DNA from: Linnemannia elongata
Lineage: Eukaryota > Mortierellomycota > Mortierellomycetes > Mortierellales > Mortierellaceae
Direction: 5' to 3'
NCBI GenBank assembly: GCA_036320915.1
Contig: JAXBDG010000003.1
Span: 372,001-436,000 of the forward strand
Length of the DNA: 64,000 nt
Part shown: positions 54,184-64,000 of the stretch, one piece after another
How the letters are laid out: each line of letters starts with the position of its first letter
Position numbering within the stretch: position 1 is the first letter of the stretch
Position numbers and translations under genes: made by a program
Notes under the pieces: model-generated
The model's database searches: none
What the model was told of the DNA's origin: nothing
Seen by the model: only the letters and a program-made list of their open reading frames with translations

Positions 54184-57100
54184 CTATGCTACTGCTGGTC
54201 TTTTTGTTTGACTTCCATCCTCCCCCTCATCTGTTGCCTTTCGTTTGACCCCCTTCTGCCTACCAGACCCTCCGGGGCGAGGCCTAGAGCTGCGCTTGTC
54301 CTGCATCCATGGATAATGTCCATCACTGTCCTGGGGCTGGAGGTAGAGTGGCCGCTGTTGCTCGAGCAAGTGTCCTCGAACGGCATTGCAGATGTTATGG
54401 CCAGCCATGATGTCGCGGTGCATGTACTTTTGACACTTTGTACAATAAAGTCGGCGGAGGTCAACTTGGCCAACGAACTCTCTACAAGTAGGGCATTTCT
54501 TTGAGGTGTAAAACTCATTGACGCCAACGACGATGTAGCCAAGAGACCGCGCCTAAAAGTAAGGGGAAGTAGAGCAGAAAAAAAAGTTAATAAACAACTC
54601 TCCAAGCGTCAATAGCAAACACTTGGCTGTACTCTACACACTTACTTTCTGGACGAAGTACGACTGGAAGGACTCATGCAGTGATGATAATCTAGTCTTG
54701 GAAGAAAACTGTCCAAGACCCACGCCAATAACGACTTTGTTGTCTTCGTCCCTCTTGGCCCCAGTCGATCCTCCAATAAGCTGTAAGAGACGATTGGCGA
54801 TCAGTCTGTACTCTTCTGCTCGAGCCTTCCTAGCGTTCCACTTATGCTTCTTCAGAACCACATTGCCATAGAACGAGTCGAGATCGCCTTCCACTTCCTG
54901 CTCTCTCTGTATGTAATTGCTGATGCTCGTTTCTGGGCCACGGCAAGGAGGTAAACTGGTCTCGATATGGCTAATGGATGCTCCGCCCTCAACTGTCTGC
55001 TCTTTCCTACGCTCCAGCCATCGCCTGTGTTTGAAGGTAGACTGATATACAGCTTTCTGCTTGACGGCTAGGTTGAAAAACTTGGGCGACGGTTCCTTGG
55101 CCTCTTCATCCTCCTCTTTCTCGACACTCGACATCAACGACTCCCTGGTAGCACCATCAGGCTCTCGACCTTGTTCAACATTAGGCTGCTTGCGAGGGGG
55201 TAGAATTGCGCTTGCTCCGACTACAAACGCTTGGCCCAAGTCAATGCCGAGGATCTTGATGCTCTCGGGATCGCAACTCCAGTCGGGCAACATCCTGCTC
55301 GGTCGAAACGATATTCCTGATCTCGGTCAAAAAATAATCCGTGCCGCCAACGGTGGATGTCAGTCGACAAGGCAGTTTCTCCGCGGACAACCTTCTGTAC
55401 TTGACCGAATGGAGCTCATTCGACTTGAAAGCAAGCACTTGGAGCCGGAACCCGTCTGTCCGAATGGATCCTCGCAGAACGTAACCTTTCCCAGTGTAGG
55501 AGGCAGGTTCAAAGTTGTTTTCTCGGATATTCAGGAGATGACCCCTCATCTCCTCCAAGGGCATCAGAAAGGTGGATCTGGAATAGTTTTTAAGCTTTTT
55601 CCGTTGACCCTCTGAGTATCGGCCAATGTCTGTGAGTAGCCTGGTGATGAGAAGTCCGGGCGTTGTTGTTGACAGCCAAAGACCAACATCTGCTTGTGTG
55701 ACTTGATCGGAATACTGGATACTTTGAAAGTCCGGGTGGGCATACGACTGAAGCAAATGCTTCAAAGGAAGGCTCTGCCAAAAGATCTTGGATAGATCCA
55801 GCTCGGATAAAGTGATTAACTTGACATCAAAAGTCGACATTGGTACCAACGAGCGACGGCTCCCGCAAGCTCTGTTCAAGAGTATAAAATTCTCTATCGC
55901 AGATCTTTGGGGTGCAATGTAATCTCTCGCATTTAAAGGCAGAAGCTTCTTGCGCTTGAGGACTTCGATCTATTTTTTTTGGGAGAAATGTTGTGTTAAC
56001 TATTGGTCCATGGTGAAAGTTAATGGCTGAGTAGTAGTAGTTAAAGCGTTCAACTTCTTTTACCTTATTGCGGAGGTCGATCGCTCCATTCCTGTAGTGC
56101 TTTTTTAGTTCGACGGATAACTGCAACGCAGCAGATCTCAGAAACGAAGACCCAGCATACTCCTCTGTAGTTCTACCCTCAGTAAAGGCGGGCAAGAAGT
56201 CCTGCGCCTGTTCGATGAATCTTCGAACGTGCAAACCCATCCCGCTTTTTTTAGGAAGCTTGTTAGAGTATATAGCGGTAAGGAGCGACATGAGAAAAGA
56301 CAGCGCTTCGTTCTTCTTGTCGGTACTGTCGTCGACTTCTTCGAGTCCCTCGGGTTTGTCGGGCTCTTGGTCTGCTCCCTCCTTGCTGCATTCGACCAAG
56401 TCCTTGTTGGAGAAGGCAGGGCAAAGAATGTTGAGAAGTGTCCGGTCGACTTCACTAAGTATCTTGGTGGTATCGGTGGCGTTGGTTGTGTTGGTGGCAT
56501 CGTTGGTTTCGTTGTTGTCGGCGGCGTCGATGGTGTTGGTGGTATCGATGATATTAGTATCGGTGGCGTAGGTGGTGTTGGTGGTATCAATGGTGTTGTT
56601 GTTATCGGTGGGGTTGGTGGTATCGATGATGTTGTTATCGGTGGTGTTGGTGGTATCGATGATGTTGCTATCGGTGGCGTCGGGGGTGTTAGTGGTATCA
56701 AGGGTGTTGTTGCCAATGCCATCGCTGGCGTCGGTGGCATCGGCGGTGTTGCTGTTATCGTTTTCATCGATATTGTGCTCAGACAGTCGCTCGATGTATT
56801 GGCCGATGGCGCGTTGAGCGATTCGCTTTACGCGTGACGAGATCCGGGTAACGTTTCGGAGCGATGCTTTGATTTCTGTGAGATAGGTGTCTGCGTTTGC
56901 TTGGTCGATCCCATTGTTCAGAGCTCGAGTGGCGTTGGCGTTAATGGTACCGAGGTCAAGAGTCCGTGTGGGATGATCCCATTGCATCGCATCGACTAGT
57001 TCCCTTTTGTCCATCGTTTCCACATTACGCGGTGGTCTTTTGGTAGTGACTTTGGGAGGTTTGGTATTCGTTGATGGATCCAGTGGGGACTCTGGCAGCG

Positions 57101-58551
57101 ACTTCCACGGCTTCAGTTGGTATTGCTTCATGGACTCTGGAGGGTCATGCTTCTTTAGCTGAGAGCGGGTCTTGATGGCGTATCGTTGGCGGTACTTGTA
57201 CTGTCTCCCAGAATCATGGGGATTAGGTCGACGTTCCGGAGGGCGATCAACAGTCCAGTACCGGTTGAATACAGACGGTCGTTCCTCTGCCTGGTCACCA
57301 ACGAAAGATCTAAAAGGGGTTGGTTGACAATACGTTTTTGAAAGGTTAATGCCGTGCGTGATAGTACCTGGACAATGCTTGTTGTTATCAAATGATAATA
57401 CATATTCATATTTTACACTGATATTGGAGTGAGAAACCCTTACTTTTTGTTGCTCTCTAACTTGAGGCGAAGGTCCTTCAGTCTCTGGGTGATTCCCTGA
57501 GCGGCGTTATAGTTGAGTTCTTGTGGGGATGGGGCAGGATTTGTGGTGAACTCCTGAAGGACAAATATTTTTAGTGCTGCATCGAACTGGTCCTGCTTGG
57601 GGTATTTACAGGCAACGTCTTTGTGGGTCAAATAAACCCCTATCATTGCAGAGGGATCTGTGAATGTCACTAAACAAAAAGAACAGAAATTAAGAAAAGA
57701 ATGCGTTAAATGCAATGGACTTTTCACTTGTTGCAATGCTTCTACTAACAAAACAATAGGTATAGTGAGCATTTACCATCCTTTTCCAAAGACAGTATAA
57801 TCTTGAAATTGGTCGACACCCCCAGACGACTTATGTTGGAGGAGTAGTCGTTGCGACATACTACACCAAGAACTGTAAGGGCGGTCCTTGATATCTCCAA
57901 GTGTCTCAGCACCGTGGGCATATCGTACACGAGGTAACGGCCTCGTCCCAAAGGCCTCCATATAGTTTCAATAGAGGAATAGACGAGACTGTCGCTGTCT
58001 CCCGTGATAACAACATCGTGGGCTCCGCAATCGCTGGCAATTGCAATGTCTGCCTCTGAAACACATTCGACAACGCTCCATCCAAGTCCCTGCAAGAACT
58101 GAGCCAGGGCCCTTCGAGAGTCCATTAACCATACAAAGGAAGCGTTGAGGTGCTTGGCCAACTTCCTGAAATGTGGTTTCCGAAGTCTTCCTCCACTTCT
58201 GAAGATGTTCTCCATGTCGTTGATTGATGCCTCTGCTTTTGCCAAAGCATCTGCCCGTTTCATGTCCCGTAAGTCCCGAGTCCTACGCTTTTCCTCCGGT
58301 GATGGACCATCCACATAGAGAACAGCCGACGCTTGTGGAAACCCGCAGGATGCCAAGTGCTGCGCGACAATGGTGTTCGCCGTTGACGAATCATGGTTAC
58401 TGTAGGCACGACGGATGATTGAAAAGAATGATGCGAGAATATCCACGCGATAAAACGCATTCGAGGGAAGAGGATCTTGAGGGAACCGAGATAGTAGAGG
58501 GGCCTCGTACCCTTTGTCCCGGACGAAGGGCCATAGGTATGGAATGCCCAT
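54184..58551 (-). CDS. XPG/FEN1-Fanzor fusion nuclease, copy A (one frameshift)
   Basis: Five exons: 58551-57777, 57669-57444, 57309-56064, 55969-54646 and 54552-54184. All junctions close except for one internal frameshift in exon 4, near 55270-55300; about 1312 codons. The N-terminal module is a FEN1/XPG nuclease: MGIPYLWPF start, catalytic-type D37, D81 (LYVDG-P--K), E166/D168 (SEADIA), D185/D187 (GDSDSL) and a helix-3-turn-helix NDYSSNISRLG. The C-terminal module is Fanzor/TnpB-like: RTDGFRLQVL, RuvC-I GIDLGQAF, GVGLGQF, VNEFYTSKKCPTC...CTKC zinc ribbon, RuvC-III HRDIMAGHN and a basic KRK tail. Between them lies an Asp/Thr/Asn repeat insert (56470-56770) absent in copy B. The shift falls between EIRNI and RuvC-I. 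Compared with copy B this segment is 5 nt shorter. Either a pseudogene or a sequencing error. Confidence 0.85.
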
Positions 58552-59023
58552 CAGGGCTGAGGGACAACGCGCAGTTGGTATAAGAGTATAGGAGTGGTAT
58601 TGCGAGAAAGAAGGGTGAAAAAATGACGAAGAAGAGGGATGGGAGGAAAGAAGGATGGACTATTGATAAAGAGGAGGGGGTTGGGAGGTGAGAAGGGCGG
58701 AACAACGTTGATCTTGTTGGTGATAGCCCTGTCAGACCTACCGCATATTTATATAAAGTTGTTGGATGATGTGTTGCGATTCCCACCCCTCTTCTATTGT
58801 CTTGGTTACTGTTAGTTTGTGATTCTCCCTCTTCCATTGTCCTTGTTGCTACTAGTTTGTGATTCTCTCTTCTATTGTTGCTGTTAGTAAGGATAGGGAA
58901 GAATGGGCGCATAAACTCAATTTGGATGGATTTAAAGGGACAAGACAATGAGCATAAGTTTCCCACCCTTTCAACTTTATACATCTCCCAAACTGCTTTG
59001 ACTACTCATACCTTCTATCAGTC
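58552..59023. promoter_or_regulatory. Shared intergenic region of the head-to-head Fanzor genes
   Basis: The start codons of copies A and B are 472 bp apart. On the gene A side TATATAAATA (on the minus strand, about 58745-58756) is a good TATA box. On the gene B side CTTTATACA (about 58974) is a weaker one. Between them three imperfect tandem units of about 40 bp (58774-58890), each with TTCTATTGT or TTCCATTGT and GTTACTGTTAG-type sequence, form a candidate shared control element. Confidence 0.6.
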
Positions 59024-62000
59024 ATGGGGTGCCGATCCCTGTGGCGCTTTCTCAGCAAGAAGAAGCACAAACCTCCTCTCCGTTACCTTCGGTCACAACG
59101 AGATGAAGGAACATCCAACCAGTTTCGTGTCGACGTCCAAGCATGTCTCTTCTCAACGATTCGATACGCCTATACTGCTTCTCACTCCCTGGAAGCGGCC
59201 CACTCGGTCGTCGAAAAACGCATTAAGAAACTCGTCAAGAATCGCACGACTGCGGTGCTTTACTTTGATGGTGCCCCGGCATTGGAGAAACAACACACTC
59301 ATCGGCAGCGACAAGAGCTTCGGACCAAGGCCCTGGATAACACCAACAAGGCTGTCGATAACTTTGTCGAACGCGTCAACAACAACCAACGAATACGCAA
59401 GCAGCACTTCATTACTATCAACAAAAATCTCGCAACGGCATTTCGATGGGATCCGGTGGCAAAACAATCGCTAATAGCTTATCTCAGGGAGCGAGGATGG
59501 GACGTCGTTGAGTGCCCAACTGAGGCGGACACCAAGATCGCCGAGGATTGCCATCCTGGGGATGTCGTTATATCCTCCGACAGCGACTCCCTTGTCTACA
59601 GGAACATCTCGGTTGTCTGGCGCCCAATATCAGGAGGACGATTCTTGGTATACAACATCGACGAGGTCTTGTCAACGCTTAGTCTGAACAGGAATTAGTT
59701 GACTGTACTTGGCATAGTCTCCTACAACGATTACAACAAAAATATCTACGGTTTGGGATGCGCAACAAATTATGGAATCATCAAAGGCTTTACGGAAGAA
59801 GGTATATCAATTACGTTATCTACATTGCTAAGAATTTACTATTTATTACTTATATTAATTCTCATATCTCTTTTTAATTAGGAATGGAGGTGCCGCCCAT
59901 GGTGGAAGCGTATCCGACTGACAGTCGCGTCGAATTCAAGAACAGGGACAAGCTAAACTTCGCCACGTCGATCCAAGTCTTTGTTGGTGGAAGGCAAACA
60001 CCAGTTTCATTTACAACAAACAACAGCTCTGATGATCCGGGTATACTGACGGTAGAGAAGGTCAAGGCACGTTTTGCAGAGGCCCGTTCGATGTACAAGC
60101 AAAGAAAGAGCGAAGAGGAAATGGCCAGACAAGCGAGCAAAAGGTATAGATCAAAGTTGCAGTAGTCTTTACAGCCACCACACATGCCATACCCTACAGT
60201 TGATTCTAATAATCATTCTTTTGAAAATAGGTCTTCTTCGGACACGTCTACGCAAAGACACAAACCATCACAGCGCTTCAACAGATACCGGACTATCGAC
60301 CGGCCTCCGCCCGTGGAGCACAAGGATATCACGGATACTACAAAACGGAAGCACTCAACAGCCTTCGTTCATCGGCCCCGGTTTTCGGTCAAAGCCCGAA
60401 CAAGGAAAATCAAGCATGAGCCTCCGCCTGCCATGAAGCAGTATTCCTGGAAATCATGGAAAAAGAAGCCAGAAAGTCCAGCTGTCGACGCGATCGAAGC
60501 CAAACCCAAGCCTGAAGAGTTTGCCAAGTCGCCTTCTTTCAAGTCTCCGCGTCCTCTTGGACCCATGGACAAAAATCAGATCGTCCAAGAACTCGGAAGG
60601 GAACACCCCATGGCAATGCTCCGTGTTGGGACGCTGGCTAAGAACGTCAAGAGTGCACTGAAGGACGATGTCGCCATTGCCAAGGAAGCCATTGGTTGTT
60701 TGCAGGAAGCGGTTCATGAGGCATACGAGGTGAAGAGGCGGGCACAGAGGCTTGTAGGGATGTTTGTTGAGAGGATGGGCGCCGGTGACCTCCTTCCTAC
60801 TGACCGTGAGTATCTAGATCTTCTCTGCCCAAGGATCGTACCTGAAGAGTCCAACAAGAATGAAAACGTTGCACATGCCAACCCGGACGATGATGACGAC
60901 ATCAAAAACGATCGCCAGCAACATTTCCTGCTCGCGTTCTTGCGCTTCCTATACTCGGGTAACTATCCACGTGAACAAGGTGTCGGCCGATCCGTCAACG
61001 GATTCATTCAACGGTTGAAGGGATTGGGTTTGTTCGATCGTTTACGGCAGTCTCCTTTGCGCGACAGGTCGGCTTTACGCGAGACTACGACTTTTCCGCC
61101 CAACGAACTTGTGCGATCAGTATCTTCCCACCTGACGGTCGAACTCAAGAAGATGTACAATAATGGAACGCGAGAGATACAAAAGCAGGTACGAGTAAGC
61201 CCTATTGCCTTTGAAGACATTGCTTGTTTGGAACGTTCTGAAAGCAAATCTTTAACGTTATGTGTCCAATATTTCTACCCCTTTTCATCATAGCTGAAGG
61301 ATCAAAAGGTCAAGGACGAAGACTCGTTGAAAGGATATGACCTGGAGATTCATCAAGAGAAGACAGCTGTTGAGAACTTTCTTGAGTTTAACAGGATGAG
61401 TGGAAACACGCGCCGGATTGCCCCTATATCGTCGAGCAAGGATGGTTTTGTTTCGTTTTCGGAACGAGAGATTATCGGTTTGTTCTGGAAGAGACCCATG
61501 ATCAAGGCCAAGATTCTGGAGTTGGTAACGCCCGTGTTTCCTGGCTGTCTGGCATTGGACGATGTGACGACGATTTGGTTGCGCGACCAAGAACCAGGGT
61601 TCGTGATCAAGAGCCTGCTTTGTGATGTTGCTCCTGTTGGTCTGACGAGTCGACAGAGGGGCAAAGCAGGATATCGGGCCGCGATCAAGTTGATGACTAT
61701 TCCTGAAATCAAGGACCATCTCTCGACCATCCGCCAGCCAGACTTCGACCCAGGATCCTATGCCACGAAAGGATATCTTCTCCGAGGGTCTATTCGGACT
61801 AATGGCTTCAGTATTCAGCTAGCGGCTTTCAAGCTGAAGGAACTTCAAGCCGTTCGGTACAGGAGATTTCCAGAGGATCGTCTGCCATCTCGGTTGACGA
61901 CCACAGTGGGCGGATTGGACTATTGCTTGATGGAGATTCGGAATATTGCTCGGACCAAGGAAGACGTCATGGAATTGTGGCCAAATTGTGCGCCCGATCA

Positions 62001-63217
62001 GATCAAGATTTTATCTGTGGACTTAGGTCAAGCCTACGTTGTGGGAGCCTACGCCTCATTGCCGAATTCGACATGCGATACCATCAAGGGAACGAGCCAG
62101 AACGCCTTGACTGCCATGGATATATCGACCGTCTCGAATCTGGCCCCTGTGACCATGCTAAGCAGCTCACCTCAGCCTCAAGTGTTCTATAACCTGTCAG
62201 TCAAACAGAAGGCCGTCTCTCAACCAACTTTCAAGTTCCGGAGATGGACGGAGGATCAAAAGAAACTTGTTCCTGCGGGCGCGGCCAAGTCGGTACAGGA
62301 TATTGAGTCGGATTTGCCCCCTCTCCGAGGTCAGGATGCCAGTGTAGTGGATTATGTTGAGGAGATCCAAGTAGTGGAGGACCAATTGCAGGAATTCTAC
62401 AACGGCAGCAACATGCGATACCAGCGCCATAGTTTCGATGCCAGTCGCGCCCGTGAGGAAGAGTTCCGGACAATCGCGGATCGTCTGTTGAGTATGATTG
62501 GAGGTTCGGTCGGTGCAAAGAGAAGCGAGGACGACATGGTGGTCATTGCAATTGGGTTGGGGCAATTTGCGAGTCGGTCGGGACTATCTTCATTGCATGG
62601 AACTTTCTTTGCCTTCTTTGTGTGCCTGGTAGGTGCTTCATCATAACAGCATAGTCTTTTAGGAAAGGGCTTATTTCATTTATTAACTTGCCAAACATAT
62701 CATTACTATGTCTTTTTAGGCCCGTTCGCTTGGGTATATCGTTGTCGGAGTTAATGAATATTACTCTTCAAAGAAGTGTCCTCGCTGCCAGGCCTTTGTG
62801 GCGCAGGTTACAATCCGGAGATTGTTCTGCAAGGCCTGTAGTATGTACTTTCACAGGGACGAGATGGCCGCACATAACATGGCGAATGCAGTTCGCGGCC
62901 ACCTTCTGGACCAACAACGACCAGACTATTTGCACCCCATCGATGCTCAAGGCCGGTACCCTTGGAAGGAGGACCTCAGCAGCAGTGCAGATGGAGTTGG
63001 AAGCAGCACCAGCACCAGCACCCGACCCGACACCGATGCCAAGCCCAAGTCAACTCCAACCCGACAGCCCAGGAAGCGCAAGGCCACCGACAACACGCAA
63101 CCTCAATCAAGTTCAGCTCGACAGCCCAGGAAGCGCAAGGCGATCGATACCGCACAGCCTCTAGCAAATCCCACCCGGCAGTCCAGGAAGCGCAAGGCCG
63201 TGGAGGAGGCGGACTAA
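59024..63217 (+). CDS. XPG/FEN1-Fanzor fusion nuclease, copy B (one in-frame TAG)
   Basis: Five exons: 59024-59801, 59882-60143, 60231-61188, 61294-62628 and 62720-63217. They close to 1277 codons with intron positions matching copy A. Codon 225 (59696-59698) is TAG, inside the XPG module directly before LTVLG and the NDYNKNIYGLG motif. XPG residues are all present: D37, D82, E167/D169 and D186/D188. The Fanzor module has RTNGFSIQL, RuvC-I SVDLGQAY (D909), IGLGQF, VNEYYSSKKCPRC (E1124, C1131, C1134), CKAC (C1148, C1151) and RuvC-III HRDEMAAHN (D1158). The tail carries RQPRKRKA-type nuclear-localisation repeats three times. Translation would stop after a 224-residue XPG fragment unless the TAG is read through, an error, or polymorphic. 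The fused organisation is inferred from matching intron phases and from copy A. Confidence 0.85.
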
Positions 63218-63325
63218 GGGAGGATTGAGATTGGAACCAGCAACAGACTAGTTTTCATTTTTTTGAGTGTTGCACCCACTCTACACATTGTTGATTGAGG
63301 GCAGTAGGTGCCTCTAGGTTGCGTC

Positions 63326-63367
63326 CGGTGACGTAATTTATGCGCCCATTGTTCCTCTTTCCACCCG
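63326..63367 (+). promoter_or_regulatory. Conserved element 3' of Fanzor gene B / upstream of NDUFA13
   Basis: Reads CGGTGACGTAAT then TTATGCGCCCATTGTTCC then TCTTTCCACCCG, 109-150 nt after the gene B stop and 91-132 nt before the NDUFA13 ATG. The matching block after gene A is at 54055-54092. It may be the shared right end of a Fanzor unit or a promoter with an ATF/CREB-like site. Confidence 0.6.
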
Positions 63368-63457
63368 AATTGAGTTCAGCTTTTTCGTATTTCGGACCTA
63401 CCTCCCCAGCATCCCGCATCACCCAGCAACCTCTCACATCATCCATTATTTCTAACC

Positions 63458-63627
63458 ATGTCGGCTGTTCCTCAACAAGAGCTGCCCCGCCCCGGTGGGT
63501 TCCCCGAGATCAGATATAAGCGTTATGTCCCCAAGATCGGCCCCTCGGGTCTCGCCCTCTTCTCGGGTATCACCCTCATGTGCACGCTTGGACTTTACAG
63601 AACCGGCCAGGGCAACCTTGAGCGCAG
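63458..63627 (+). CDS. NDUFA13: NDUFA13/GRIM-19, complex I subunit (first exon, gene runs off the window)
   Basis: Exon 1 encodes MSAVPQQELPRPGGFPE, then YKRYVPK-GPSGLALFSGITLMCTLGLYRTGQGNLER, and ends with donor GTAATA at 63628. The PGG, YKR, GPSG and GLY-GQGN-ER motifs with the single membrane helix are diagnostic for the B16.6/GRIM-19 accessory subunit of mitochondrial NADH:ubiquinone oxidoreductase. The next exon was not found before 64000: the two candidate acceptors near 63918 and 63966 do not continue the expected RELRRE sequence. The stretch 63628-64000 is therefore read as intron, unusually long, with no other gene seen. Confidence 0.88.
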
Positions 63628-64000
63628 GTAATAAACATCCGATCACGAAAATCGACCTACAGGACAAAGGGATGAAGACAACGACTTGATGCGGAGGGGG
63701 AGGTTGTGGAGGAAATGGGAGTAGAGTAAACTAGCATGCGACGCTTGTTACTCTATTGTGACGGGATCCGGAAGAAGCATCGTGGTTTCAGGACAGGAAG
63801 GGATTGCGGGGGTGGACCCGCCGGGGGTCGGATCTGGCGATCAGTTTGGTTTATGCTGTCTGTGCGGCGGTGTAGGGAGTCATTCGCAGTCGATCAGGAA
63901 TACTTTTTTTTTTTGCAGTGGGCAACTGGATCGGCTATTTCTCGTCGCGGGGGGGTTCCTTTTGCAGACAATAGCCGCAGTTAGCACCCTGTACACGGAT

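Noticed and set aside
56229..56837. Val/Gly-rich frame opposite the copy A linker
   Set aside because: Antisense of the Asp/Thr/Asn repeat of the XPG-Fanzor gene.
54184..63217. Reading the XPG modules as separate genes next to Fanzor genes
   Set aside because: The same intron positions and phases link both modules in both copies, and no promoter, stop or start separates them in copy A; the TAG in copy B lies inside the XPG module, not at a natural boundary.
1..64000. CRISPR arrays, tRNA or rRNA genes, bacterial operons
   Set aside because: No regular spacer-repeat array and no cloverleaf or rRNA-like sequence was recognised by eye; introns and gene content are fungal. A tRNA scan would be needed to exclude a missed tRNA.

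Overview
The window looks like nuclear DNA of a filamentous early-diverging fungus, most likely Mortierellomycotina (Mortierella/Linnemannia/Podila-like). The evidence is spliceosomal genes with short GT-AG introns, fungal housekeeping genes (S-adenosylhomocysteine hydrolase, prefoldin 3, a SWI1-type ARID protein, a PSR-type phosphatase, NDUFA13), a very large NACHT-pentapeptide-WD40 protein, small secreted proteins, many homopolymer and dinucleotide tracts, and Fanzor and MULE genes. The genus is inference. No tRNA, rRNA or CRISPR array was seen. Exon models below were built by eye from splice sites and checked for reading-frame arithmetic.

1-9.2 kb is a rearranged, gene-poor block. It starts with a decayed fragment of the SWI1-like gene that lies at 22.8-28.6 kb. 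A near-identical inverted duplication follows (1608-3813 and 5218-7047, about 1.8 kb per arm, 1.4 kb spacer), and each arm carries the same 168-aa gene of unknown function. One arm is interrupted by a 372-bp element for which the other arm preserves the empty site. 9.2-14.8 kb is one fungal NLR-like gene (1869 aa). 15-22.8 kb holds two small secreted proteins, a lectin relic, two copies of a zinc-finger ORF, a second copy of the 372-bp element family, a perfect 27-bp-arm hairpin and long simple repeats.

22.8-48.3 kb is the conserved part: SWI1-like ARID protein (-), SAH1 (-), DENND11/LCHN-like DENN protein (+), a 5.4-kb low-complexity gap, PSR-type phosphatase (+), prefoldin 3 (-) and a three-KH FUBP-like RNA-binding protein (+).

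48.6-63.2 kb is a mobile-gene island: an eight-exon MULE transposase with SWIM finger (-), a 417-aa protein with possible DNA-binding and coiled-coil regions (-), and then two head-to-head paralogous genes, one on each strand. Each of these joins an N-terminal FEN1/XPG-type flap nuclease to a C-terminal Fanzor (eukaryotic TnpB-like, RuvC plus zinc ribbon) module. This pair is the most interesting system in the window. Each copy carries exactly one visible lesion: a frameshift just before RuvC-I in the left copy, and an in-frame TAG at the end of the XPG module in the right copy. Each is followed by a conserved non-coding element about 100-150 nt beyond its stop codon. The window ends in the first exon of NDUFA13/GRIM-19.
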